Below are positions 1 to 8,400 of a DNA stretch of 14,470 bases, piece after piece. The translations under genes and the position numbers were made by a program. The number at the start of each line of letters is the position of its first letter. Position 1 is the first letter of the stretch. Source of the stretch: Planctomycetaceae bacterium (lineage in GTDB: Bacteria; Planctomycetota; Planctomycetia; Pirellulales; UBA1268); NCBI GenBank assembly GCA_947464585.1, contig CANHYS010000009.1, positions 1-14,470 on the forward strand, in the 5' to 3' direction. The notes beneath the pieces are model-generated. The model did no database searches. It was not told the DNA's origin and saw only the letters and a program-made list of their open reading frames with translations.

Positions 1-1090
1 CGATGGTCACGAGGTTGGCTTCGGCATTCCTGGCTGGGATCAGACCTAGACCGGCCGAGGTGAAGTTGGATGACCCCACCATCAGCGCCAGGTAGGCCTC
101 GGCCTCGGCGCGGATCATCTTGGCGTGCCACTTGCGACGTTCGCCGTCCTCCTCGCCGGGAACTATTTCCACGTTGATTCTTGCGCCAGCGCCGACGAGC
201 GTGTCGTAGACGCCGCGTGGCGCCTGGATCATGGGCGTGCCGTCACCGGCTGACTGTGCGCCAGGCACACAGAGCGATATCTGCTTGTCAACGCCGCGGG
301 CCATCTGGCGGCAGATAGCCTCGGCGGCCAGGTTAGGTGCCGGGCCGTCATCGAAGAACGGCGATGCAACCGCAAACTGAGCTGGCAGGGAACCTCGGCC
401 ACGACACGTCGTCAGAAACTCTTCGAGAGCGCTGCGGGCCGCCTCATCCCGCCCGGGCAGCGTGCAGGCGAGCCTGTGGCGCACCAAGCCGCCCCGAGGC
501 TCAGGCCTCCAGTCTGCGGCAAGGCCCTTGACGCGGCGGAGGAAGTTGGTCGCACGGCTTGTCTCTGCAAGTTCCCGGCGTGCGGGCACCAGTTCGATGA
601 GCGATCGGAGAAAGGTGATCGCGTCGGCCAGCAACGGCGCATCGCAGTTGGTCGCCATGAAATCGATCGGTGCCGCGACCTCGAAGTTGCTGCGGTAGCC
701 CGGGTCAGTGAGGTTCGCCGAGGCGACGATCAGCCGCAGGTGGTTGGCCCATGCCAGCAGGCTCACCTTCGCATGTTGCTTGCCAGCCGGCACCCGCACC
801 GGTAACACGTCCCATCGCAGGGAGTGCTGCACGCCTGCTTGCGTGGCATCGACGAGTACCCCGGCGTAGGAGGTGCCGAGCCGCATCTCCCGCTCGAGTA
901 GATACGCGAGGCTCTCTCGCTGCGGCTCCGACTCGATCCCGAGGAAGCGACCAAGGCACTGCTCGTCGAAAAGCGCCGGCGAAAAAGTGTAGGTGGTGGC
1001 GAGGCAACCGATCGGATCACCCGCACCGGTAGGCGGCCGCCACAGATCGAGCATCGTAGATTGGTCGTCGCATTTCGAGCGGCGGCTCAT
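1..1090 (-). CDS. Phospholipase D-like (HKD-type) protein, 3' end cut by the window edge
   Basis: About 363 residues are visible and the frame is open to base 1, so the C-terminus is missing. Two phospholipase D-type half sites can be read. The first is HAK at residues 106-108, followed by SANLTDPGY from residue 124. The second is HAK at 322-324, followed by GSSNFTSAG from residue 339. The order H-x-K, then a hydrophobic strand, then (G/S)S/A-N-x-T is typical of PLD-fold nucleases and helicase-associated PLD proteins. The aspartate of the classical HxKxxxxD motif is not evident, as is common in this branch. No signal peptide is seen, so the protein is probably cytoplasmic. The ATG at 1088-1090 overlaps the stop of the upstream 433-residue gene by 4 bases (ATGA), implying translational coupling. 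PLD-fold proteins occur in several defence systems (DrmC of DISARM, DpdK of the Dpd cluster). A role in DNA handling or defence is inferred from this and from the neighbours. Confidence 0.85.
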   Translation of the reverse strand, partial: MSRRSKCDDQSTMLDLWRPPTGAGDPIGCLATTYTFSPALFDEQCLGRFLGIESEPQRESLAYLLEREMRLGTSYAGVLVDATQAGVQHSLRWDVLPVRVPAGKQHAKVSLLAWANHLRLIVASANLTDPGYRSNFEVAAPIDFMATNCDAPLLADAITFLRSLIELVPARRELAETSRATNFLRRVKGLAADWRPEPRGGLVRHRLACTLPGRDEAARSALEEFLTTCRGRGSLPAQFAVASPFFDDGPAPNLAAEAICRQMARGVDKQISLCVPGAQSAGDGTPMIQAPRGVYDTLVGAGARINVEIVPGEEDGERRKWHAKMIRAEAEAYLALMVGSSNFTSAGLGLIPARNAEANLVTI

Positions 1091-2388
1091 CGGCGCACCA
1101 GATCCGATCGGAAACGGCGGATCGGCAGTCCGCGATAGGCATGAAGATAAGTTTCGGGCTGGGGCTCAATCGCATCGAGCCGGTAGGCCTGCCGCACATG
1201 GATACGTTTGCCGCCGAGGTCGTCGAGCCACGGCAGCTTGCCGGTGGCGGACTTGTCGCGTTGGACCTGACGGTGGAGTGCGACGATTTCCCAGGCGGCG
1301 TCCCTTGCGGCCAGTGACTCTGCGAATCGACCAAAGCGTTTCGTGAACAGTGGCTCGAAGGCGACGGGGTTTGGCGGGAGCGCGGCCAAGCTTTCACTCG
1401 CGCGGGCATACAGTCCGTCGAGACCATGGACAGCCTTTTGAAAGTCCGGCCGTGTGGCAATCGTCGGCACATCGAATCCGTTCGTGTCGGCACGTCCTGC
1501 CACGAAGCGGAGAATGTCGAAGGCGTCTTGCAGGCTGCGGGCGAAGGCCTCGTAGGCCCGGATGGCGGCGAGCAGCGGTCTCCGGGACGGAGCCACTTGT
1601 TCGAGTCGTTCGTGCAGGCGAAGCTCGGGCAGGTTGTCGCCGGGAAACTCCGTCTGCAGGTCCCATATCTCGGGCAGGGCGCCGAGCCGGCCATCGCCTC
1701 GCGTGGTGAGCATCTCGCGAAGGAGCTTGCGTTCCTCCTTGCATGCTGCGTCCGGCAGGAACGCATGTGCCAGCTCCGTCCATGTGTCCCGATTCCATCC
1801 TGGCCGCGTGGTGGGTGGCGACTGGTCGAGGGCCCGCTCGATGGCTGCTCGCCAGCGGACGATCAGGGACTCTGCGGAGGTGTCAACGCTGGCGCTCCAC
1901 GCCTTTACGAGGCGGTCGGCCATCGGGCCGGGAGCCAAGTGGACGTCGGTGATGCCCAGATGGCTCGCGAGCCGCTTGTAGACCCCGTTGAAACCGAAGA
2001 CGCGAGGCGTCGCCAGGTAGGTGCGGGCGTCAAGACGGTCGTAGTGCTTGACGGCACGGCGAGTGACGCCAATGCCCGGCACTCCCCACATGCCGGTGTT
2101 TTCGGCGGATATGTCGCGGCTGCGGACGATTGCCTCGACGACGTGCCATTCCCATACGAGATATGGAGCGGCTTCGCGATGCCGCGGATCAGTCTCAAGG
2201 CCTTCGGTAACGAAGGCGCCAACGGCCATGGCGGTCAGGAACCGAACCCGCAGCATTCGTTGTCGTACTGCGGGAACGAGCTCAGTGCCGAGCAGGTCGG
2301 CGATCTGGTAAAGCCCGAGGGGGTCGAGTGATCCCTCACTCGTTCCCACTGGATCAGCGGCAGTCAGGAAAGGAAACACAACGGCCAT
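1087..2388 (-). CDS. Uncharacterised 433-residue protein coupled to the PLD-like gene
   Basis: I do not recognise this family with confidence. The protein has no signal peptide and no clear membrane helix. It is rich in Arg, Ala, Leu and Trp and looks mostly helical. The first 70 residues contain DPLGLYQIADLLG, then a stretch with RFLTAMAVGAF, then YLVWEWHVVEAIV. These hydrophobic blocks suggest a conserved N-terminal core. A basic C-terminus (LPIRRFRSDLVRR) could contact nucleic acid. The 433-codon frame is open from the ATG at 2386-2388. That start lies 24 bases after the stop of the GIY-YIG gene, and the stop overlaps the PLD gene start by 4 bases, so the three genes form a likely operon. 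An AAGGA lies 13 bases upstream, rather far for a ribosome binding site. The N-terminal layout is loosely reminiscent of DUF6361-type partners of PLD proteins, but that is a weak impression. A subunit acting with the PLD protein is the most reasonable inference. Confidence 0.8.
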   Translation of the reverse strand: MAVVFPFLTAADPVGTSEGSLDPLGLYQIADLLGTELVPAVRQRMLRVRFLTAMAVGAFVTEGLETDPRHREAAPYLVWEWHVVEAIVRSRDISAENTGMWGVPGIGVTRRAVKHYDRLDARTYLATPRVFGFNGVYKRLASHLGITDVHLAPGPMADRLVKAWSASVDTSAESLIVRWRAAIERALDQSPPTTRPGWNRDTWTELAHAFLPDAACKEERKLLREMLTTRGDGRLGALPEIWDLQTEFPGDNLPELRLHERLEQVAPSRRPLLAAIRAYEAFARSLQDAFDILRFVAGRADTNGFDVPTIATRPDFQKAVHGLDGLYARASESLAALPPNPVAFEPLFTKRFGRFAESLAARDAAWEIVALHRQVQRDKSATGKLPWLDDLGGKRIHVRQAYRLDAIEPQPETYLHAYRGLPIRRFRSDLVRR

Positions 2389-2412
2389 GATTCGCAGTTC
2401 GTCCTTAAACCG

Positions 2413-3297
2413 TCAGGTGCCTGCCGCCGCGTCTTGGAGTTCCTTGAGGCTTGTGCCGTCGGCGGTCTTCCAGTCAATGCGGCCATTCGCGTTGCGTCCC
2501 ATCACAACACTGGCGGCGGTAGATGGGGAGCCGAAGACATAGTCTTGCGTGAACACGTAGTCGTCGCCAGCCTTCGCCATTACTCCTTGGAGGATCAGGT
2601 CGTCACGGCGATCCTTGACGTGCGGGATGTATTCAAGCAACGACGGCGTGACCTTGTCGTCGCCGACAGCCCGCGATCCCTTGTGAACGACGAATCCCGC
2701 TGGCGTATCGACACCTGTTGCTGCGATTCCTTTCGCCTTCAAATGAAGCGGGACCGCGCCGGCGGGGCCGGCACTAGCCGCGGCAGAGGCGGAATCCTCA
2801 AACAGGCTATATCCAAGAATGGGCAGACAGAGCAGCATGTCGTCGAGAAACCCTTCGGCGAATGCTTCTTCGGACTCCGAGAGCGACGGGGCAGCAGGGC
2901 TGTTGCCGTTCTGGAGGATGCACCGCTTCGCCCTGCCGGCCAGATCGACGAGACGGGCTTCGAGTCGCTGGACATGAGCCTTGTTGAGATTCGAGTCTTT
3001 GCTCGTGAACACGACCGCGTGGGTCCAGAAGTCCTTCTGCTTGGCGTGCTGGTCGAGCCGTGGCTTCACCGGGTCGCCCTCGCCGACGTAGAGCGATGGA
3101 AGCGAGGAGGAATCACTGGGACCCACGAGGACATACACGCCGGTGCGATCGAGTTCCCCGCGGCCCCGGCTGTTCGCGAATATCGCCCGCGGTATGACCA
3201 GGCCACGGCCGGTCCAATTCGATTTCTCGACGACCTTCAAGCCGTCGGGCTCTCCGGATGGCAGGAAAACATTGACGGAGAAGCCGCGGCGATTCAT
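2413..3297 (-). CDS. GIY-YIG nuclease family protein with C-terminal DUF4357 domain
   Basis: The GIY-YIG domain spans roughly residues 48-125. It has GVYVLVG from residue 53, LYVGEG from 69, the conserved Arg in PRLDQH (Arg80), and the metal-binding Glu in RLEARL (Glu113). Residues about 240-290 match the DUF4357 pattern (GSPSTAASVVMGRNANGR, then DWKTADGTSLKEL), a small domain often at the C-terminus of restriction-type GIY-YIG proteins. Residues 165-185 are Ala/Pro/Gly-rich and look like a linker. GIY-YIG enzymes cleave DNA with one catalytic Tyr, Arg and Glu plus a divalent metal, and those residues are present, so activity is plausible. The ATG at 3295-3297 is preceded by an in-frame TAA 30 bases upstream and no strong ribosome binding site. 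It is the first gene of the three-gene cluster with the 433-residue and PLD-like proteins, and lies 108 bases after the central two-gene unit. Confidence 0.88.
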   Translation of the reverse strand: MNRRGFSVNVFLPSGEPDGLKVVEKSNWTGRGLVIPRAIFANSRGRGELDRTGVYVLVGPSDSSSLPSLYVGEGDPVKPRLDQHAKQKDFWTHAVVFTSKDSNLNKAHVQRLEARLVDLAGRAKRCILQNGNSPAAPSLSESEEAFAEGFLDDMLLCLPILGYSLFEDSASAAASAGPAGAVPLHLKAKGIAATGVDTPAGFVVHKGSRAVGDDKVTPSLLEYIPHVKDRRDDLILQGVMAKAGDDYVFTQDYVFGSPSTAASVVMGRNANGRIDWKTADGTSLKELQDAAAGT

Positions 3298-3350
3298 GAG
3301 TATGTGATTTTCGATGTGGATGACTTACCCGGTCGAATAAGTTCACGCTC

Positions 3351-3374
3351 GGGTTGAGATCGGTGATGCAACCC
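3351..3374. other. Short inverted repeat between two gene clusters
   Basis: GGGTTG (3351-3356) and CAACCC (3369-3374) form a 6-bp stem with a 12-base loop. It lies in the 108-base gap between the 658-residue gene and the GIY-YIG gene. It could be a weak terminator for the former or a regulatory element for the latter. No U-tract follows. Chance occurrence is possible. Confidence 0.25.
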
Positions 3375-3405
3375 CTCGGCTGCGAAGGATCAGATAAGCG
3401 ACGCG

Positions 3406-5382
3406 TTACTGTGGATTTCCGTAGTTACTGAGCGTGGAAAGAACTTCTGATACTTGCTGCACTAGGATGTCATTTCTGTGAAGTGTCGCGAAAAGAATCG
3501 CCTGCTCGACGCCTTGCCCAACGCTGGCGTTAATAGCTGTCTCCTTGGCGACGTACTTGCCCACACGGAGGGTGATTCCCAGGGCCTTGGCGCCTTCTAA
3601 GGCATTGGCCCCGCGGGCCATGATCCAGTAAGCGGCGTTGGCGGCCTCGCGGGCTCGCCGGCCGAGCGCTTTCAGGAGGCGAGGAGACTTCGTCGCGGTC
3701 GCGAGAATGCCCCGGCTGGCTCGGGAAACGGATGTTTCCGCAATCTCGCGGCCCGCCCTTTTCATGGCTTGCTCGGATGTCTCTAAAGCGACTTTACTGA
3801 GCGTCTTTGTCGTTGCCTCGACGCCCTCGGTAACAACTGTACCCGCGCCAAATGTTGCGATATCCCACGCAGTGAAGGCGATGTCAACGGTAGCGAAAAG
3901 CACCTCGCCGCTGGTTGGCTGATAGCCGCTGCCGAGCACGTAAAGAAGCCGGCACGTATCGTAGAGAGGCAGGTACTCGTACGGGCGAGCACCCTTCTTT
4001 GCCCAGTCATCAAGATGAAGTGACGGCCGTCCGGCCATGATCGCCCAGTCATCGTCGGCGGCTGCATATCCAGCTGATCCGGAGCGTCGAAGTCGTTCGT
4101 TGTCGGCAGCCCAGATCGGGAATCTTCCGTCGGTCTTGCCAAGCAGCAGTACGAATTCCGTGGCCTTCGGGTGCCAATCCTCACGACGGAGTTCTTTCCA
4201 TGGGGCGAATGTCTGCAATGCGTACAAGGCGGCTCCGCGCGTGTCTCGCGGAAGGAGCGAGTCCCATGCATGCCCGTGAGCGTTTCGGTGTATGGCTGGA
4301 TCATATGCGTCATACAGCGTTCGCGGCACGCTCATGCCCGATCCCGCCCATTGTGAGGCAGTCGACTTAAGCACATCGATTCCCTCGGCACCATGCTCAG
4401 CCACGAAGCGAACTGTGTAGGGGTCTTCGCTTGCAAGAGTGAGAAGGACGCCTCGCATAAGTCCATCGTTAGGTGGGGAGCGGGAGTCTGGAACTTGCGG
4501 CAGTCGTGTATCAGCTTCAGCGATTGCGGCGATTGCCTGAAGCGCCTTTGCCCGTGCGTCACGGCCGTCAAAGGAGGCGATGTACGGTGAATTCGTACGA
4601 AGAATCTGCAGGAACACCTCGAGTTCGATCGCAGGCTCGTGATTCACGAACTCTGGATATGTGTGCGCGAGTATCAGGCCGTCCGCACCCCGGGCCGCAA
4701 ACCACTCGCCGCCGATAATCGCCTGAGTCTTGATCAGGTCACACATTTTTTGCACGCCAGCGGCACCCTGCGAGAGATCAACGATCATGAGGCATTCGGT
4801 CGCGATCTCTGGGTGAAGCGTCAGGGCCTCGGTGACCTCCTGAGGTGCCACGACGAGCAGAGGCAGAAACTGCGGGTATTGATCGCCGAGTCGCCCTGCC
4901 GGGCCATCGAGCGCTTCGATTCGGTCTATTAAAGCGGGTAACCCGCCCTTGCGTGCTAGATCGACCAAATGATCCCGAAGCAGTGCCAGCATTCGAATCG
5001 AGCGTTCCCCGCTAAGCCGATTTGCCAACTGTTTAAAGGTGTCTGGCTGGAACCGCATCAACTCGACGCCCTCGGTGCCGAGAACGCGGAGGCCATCTAG
5101 TCCCACCGCGCCATGCTGCCGAGCGACATCGAGAGCGGTGTTTCCGTAGTCAGTCAGGACGGTGCGGGCGTGGCTTTCTGGATAGTCGGGTACCAGTTCG
5201 TGAAGCCTTGAGACAAGGCGCGGTTCGATGTCCGAAGGCCCTTGAATGATCTTTTTATCCGCATTACCGTTGTCCGGAATGACAGGATGTTCTGAATCGT
5301 CCTGCCGTGGCCATGTGCGCAGTGACTCATAGGTCACAATGCAGCCAACGAACAGCAACGCCATGAAAACTAGCTTTTTCAT
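3406..5382 (-). CDS. Membrane-anchored or lipoprotein-like helical-repeat protein (658 aa), partner of the large GTPase
   Basis: I cannot name a family. I chose the ATG at 5380-5382. From there the protein starts MKKLVFMALLFVGC, a short basic then hydrophobic leader with Cys14 in a lipobox-like context (LFVGC), so it is an exported lipoprotein or a membrane-anchored protein. The frame stays open to about 5451, but that would overlap the upstream gene and bury the leader. Residues about 55-350 are short amphipathic helices of ARM/HEAT character, with recurring patterns such as TALDVARQHGAVGLDGLRVL. Around 485-520 is a conserved-looking segment (PTSGEVLFATVDIAF, then WDIATFGAG) that may be membrane-associated. 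The last 140 residues are Ala/Arg/Lys-rich helices. The gene starts 31 bases after the stop of the 1620-residue GTPase gene and is surely co-transcribed with it. The N-terminal repeats resemble those of that GTPase (Gly-spaced A/L/V-rich helices), suggesting the two proteins pack together in the envelope. Confidence 0.85.
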   Translation of the reverse strand: MKKLVFMALLFVGCIVTYESLRTWPRQDDSEHPVIPDNGNADKKIIQGPSDIEPRLVSRLHELVPDYPESHARTVLTDYGNTALDVARQHGAVGLDGLRVLGTEGVELMRFQPDTFKQLANRLSGERSIRMLALLRDHLVDLARKGGLPALIDRIEALDGPAGRLGDQYPQFLPLLVVAPQEVTEALTLHPEIATECLMIVDLSQGAAGVQKMCDLIKTQAIIGGEWFAARGADGLILAHTYPEFVNHEPAIELEVFLQILRTNSPYIASFDGRDARAKALQAIAAIAEADTRLPQVPDSRSPPNDGLMRGVLLTLASEDPYTVRFVAEHGAEGIDVLKSTASQWAGSGMSVPRTLYDAYDPAIHRNAHGHAWDSLLPRDTRGAALYALQTFAPWKELRREDWHPKATEFVLLLGKTDGRFPIWAADNERLRRSGSAGYAAADDDWAIMAGRPSLHLDDWAKKGARPYEYLPLYDTCRLLYVLGSGYQPTSGEVLFATVDIAFTAWDIATFGAGTVVTEGVEATTKTLSKVALETSEQAMKRAGREIAETSVSRASRGILATATKSPRLLKALGRRAREAANAAYWIMARGANALEGAKALGITLRVGKYVAKETAINASVGQGVEQAILFATLHRNDILVQQVSEVLSTLSNYGNPQ

Positions 5383-5413
5383 CGAGAGGATCTCGAAGGG
5401 CAATGACGCGGGT

Positions 5414-8400
5414 TCACGGGTGGGGAAGTTGCGGTAGCGCGGGCCAATCACGTACTCCCAGTTGAACGGTCATTTTGCTGAAATCGTATGACTTGTAGTC
5501 CCCGCCGGTCGCATTAAGTGTGTGCGGCGAGCAAACCAGAGCGGGGAGTGCGTATGGCGAGGTGACGATGATCTGGCCGTATCGGTGGCCGTCGTAGTCG
5601 ACCTTTCCTTCCCAGAGATCGATTCTCAGTGAGTCCCCCTTTGCCCATCGCGTTGGGGGCGATAGATCATTTGGAGGAATGTCGCCCTTTCCCTTGACCG
5701 AGTCCTTCTGGCCCTCGATGATCGAAGGCTGCCCCCCTCCGAGTCTGGTCGAGGTGAGGCGGAAAGCGGGGTCAAAGTGGCTGCCCCAATGAAAGAGGCC
5801 GCCCGCTGGTACGCCGGAAAGGCTCACAGCGCTGATTTTGTAGTCGCGAGGCGAGTCGAAGGCATCAAACCATCGCTGCAGTTCTTCGACTCGCTCACGT
5901 CGACCGGAGTCGATGCTTTCACGATACTCGGCCTTCGGTGAGAGATACTCACGAACCGCGTCTGCCAGCGCGGGGAAGTCGAAATCGGAATGAAGTGTGT
6001 GTAGATTTCGGTAGGCGAGATCCTCCCAGTGATCGATGAGTCGAGTCCGGGCAGCGGTGACCCGGGAGCGGTCCTTGTCAGACAAGCCGAGTTTCCCGAG
6101 AACATCCACGATCCGATCGAGTGCGCGGCGGCAGTCCTCCCCTGATGGCTCGTGGCCCGTACCGCATGCCTGATCAACGTCGAAAGCCAATTTTCGTCCA
6201 GCCGCCTGTTTCGAAAGTGCGTCCAGATCCTGAGACGTCGGCACAGATGTCTCGAGGAGTGCCGTTGCCTCTCCGCGGGCCCTGTCCACCAAAGCCTCGG
6301 CCTCCGGGAATTGCTTGTCGTCGCATTTCGCGAGCACAGAGGTCGTCAGTGCATCGAGTCGTTGCTGCCACGCCTTGCCAGCCGCGTTCGTGACGAGCAC
6401 GCGAAACGAGGGCGGAGCAGACGGTTCGTCGATCGCGTCGCGGAAAGCCTTCCAGCCGTCGGCGTACCGCTTGTCCGCGATCGCTGCTTCTCCACGCTTG
6501 GTCAGCGTGTCGCCGTGCTCCTTCCACCAGCCGTCCAGGTTCTGCCGCTCGGGGGCCTCCTTGGGAAGGAGTCGGTCGAGCGTGCGAAGCGCCTCAGCGA
6601 ATTTGTCTGCCTTGCGCCCGCCGTCAATGAGGAGTCGCACCCAATCGGCCTGCAGGCCGCCATCCTTCTCGGCGATCACACGGCCGCCGATTTCCTTCAC
6701 GCGGTCGAAGGCGGCCAGTGCGTTTTCCTTGAGTTGCGACTCGACAATGCGGAGTTCGTCGCGCAGTCGCTGTTGTGCGAGCATTCGTTGCCGCTTCACG
6801 ATATCGTCCCGTTGGGATGGCGGCGCGTGTCTACCGGCGACATCAAGAAACTGGGAAACGGCGTGCTCTGCTTCGTTGAATTTCCGGCTCGCTACGAACG
6901 CGTCGACCTTCTCCAGAAGCGTGTCGTGCCACTCGGTGACGACACGATCCATCTGGTCCTCGAGTTGTCGCTCGTCACCAGGCTCCGGTTGTGTGAGCAA
7001 CGTGACCGCGCCAGCGTAATCCCGCTGCCGCAACTTCACCTCGACGGCGATGTCCCACCAGGCCAATCGAGTGGACTCATCGGCAGCGTCACGATAGGCC
7101 CGGGCCTTGTCGAGGATAGCCCAACCCTCGTCGGTCTTGTCGTTTTGGAGCAGTCCACGGGCCTGCTCGACAGCTGCCTTGACGAAGTTGCGTTTCAGAG
7201 ATGCTTTTAGCTCTTGTGCTTCTGGCAAGTGGGTGTTGGGAGCCGGAACGGCGAGAAAGCCGTCGATCGCCTCTGTTGCCTCGATTACTCTTCCTTCCGC
7301 GTTGAGCGTCTCGGCTCTGGTTTTTGACTGTTGCCAAAAAGCACCGACAAGGCGGCTACGAAGATCGTCGCGTCGTGCGTGGAGTGACGGCGGGGCACTG
7401 TTCGGCACGATGACAAGATCGATGCAGCGTACCGCGTCCATGCCGGCGAGTGTCTTCACTCGCTCTTCTGCGTCATCCAAATCACGCTGCGCCAGGGCGC
7501 CTTCCAGCGACTGCCTTCTGCGCTTAAGTTGGCTTCCTGTTTCATTCGCAAGTGTGAGAGATACACCGTTGGGGATCACGCTGAGGGACCTGTCAACAAC
7601 ATCGATCGCTTCTTTAAAAGAGCCGCGGCGTTCCAGGGGAGCGACTGCCCCCTCTGTCGCGTCCACCAGTGCCGAGATGACCCGCTTCTCAATGCGACTG
7701 ACGGTGTGGTCGAGGAGATCGTGTTCCCCGTTCCATGAAGGCTCGCGTTTCCAGCTGGCAATGCGCCCAAGCTCCTGTGTTGCCTGCACGGTCTGTTTGA
7801 GGTCTCGTGCCGAAGCATCTGCAACAGCAAGGCTTACGTTCTCCTCGCTTTCGGCAAGCCGCTGAAAGCGGGCCAACGTGGCCACAAGTGCGGTGTCTGG
7901 CTGAAATTGTTGCAGAGCCTCGGTGTGGCGGCGGACCTCCGTGGGATCCACTCGCGAGTACGACATCGCGGAACGGAGAGAAGCAACTTCGCGACGGGCA
8001 ATCCACTTATTGATCTGGCCGACACTGAAGAAAATCGCGGTAACGGTCACCGCGGTGGCGGCCAAGCCTGCCATCCATCTTTTGCGGCCCACCTCGCGGT
8101 CATGCTTGACGGCAGGCGCGCCCTTGAAGCGGCCATGCACATTCCAGCGCAACCGCTCTGCGGGAAAGCCGCGCATCGCGTTTGCCTGATGCAGCAGACC
8201 TTCTGGTATTGCGTCAAACAGCCAGAGAAAGGGGTAATGAATTTCGAGCTCTTTCGGGTCGGGGCCATCCAGGTCGAGAGCCAGCGTTGGCTGTGCTCCC
8301 TGTCGTCCACTTTTCTCCCACTCGGCGATACTTGCTCGATAAGAAATGACCCGTGCGCCAAGGGTGCGGCCGAGTTGGGATATTGCGAAAACGGCGAGTT

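Noticed and set aside
1426..3357. Long plus-strand open frames (about 300 codons each at 1426-2331 and 2434-3357)
   Set aside because: They lie antisense to the 433-residue and GIY-YIG genes. They have no recognisable domain and are typical GC-rich shadow frames.
5383..5451. Upstream extension of the 658-residue protein (681 aa version)
   Set aside because: It would overlap the GTPase gene by 38 bases and place the hydrophobic leader internally. The ATG at 5382 gives a proper leader sequence.
6152..7210. Plus-strand open frame of 352 codons
   Set aside because: It is antisense to the helical-repeat region of the large GTPase, with Leu/Val/Arg-rich shadow composition and no motif.
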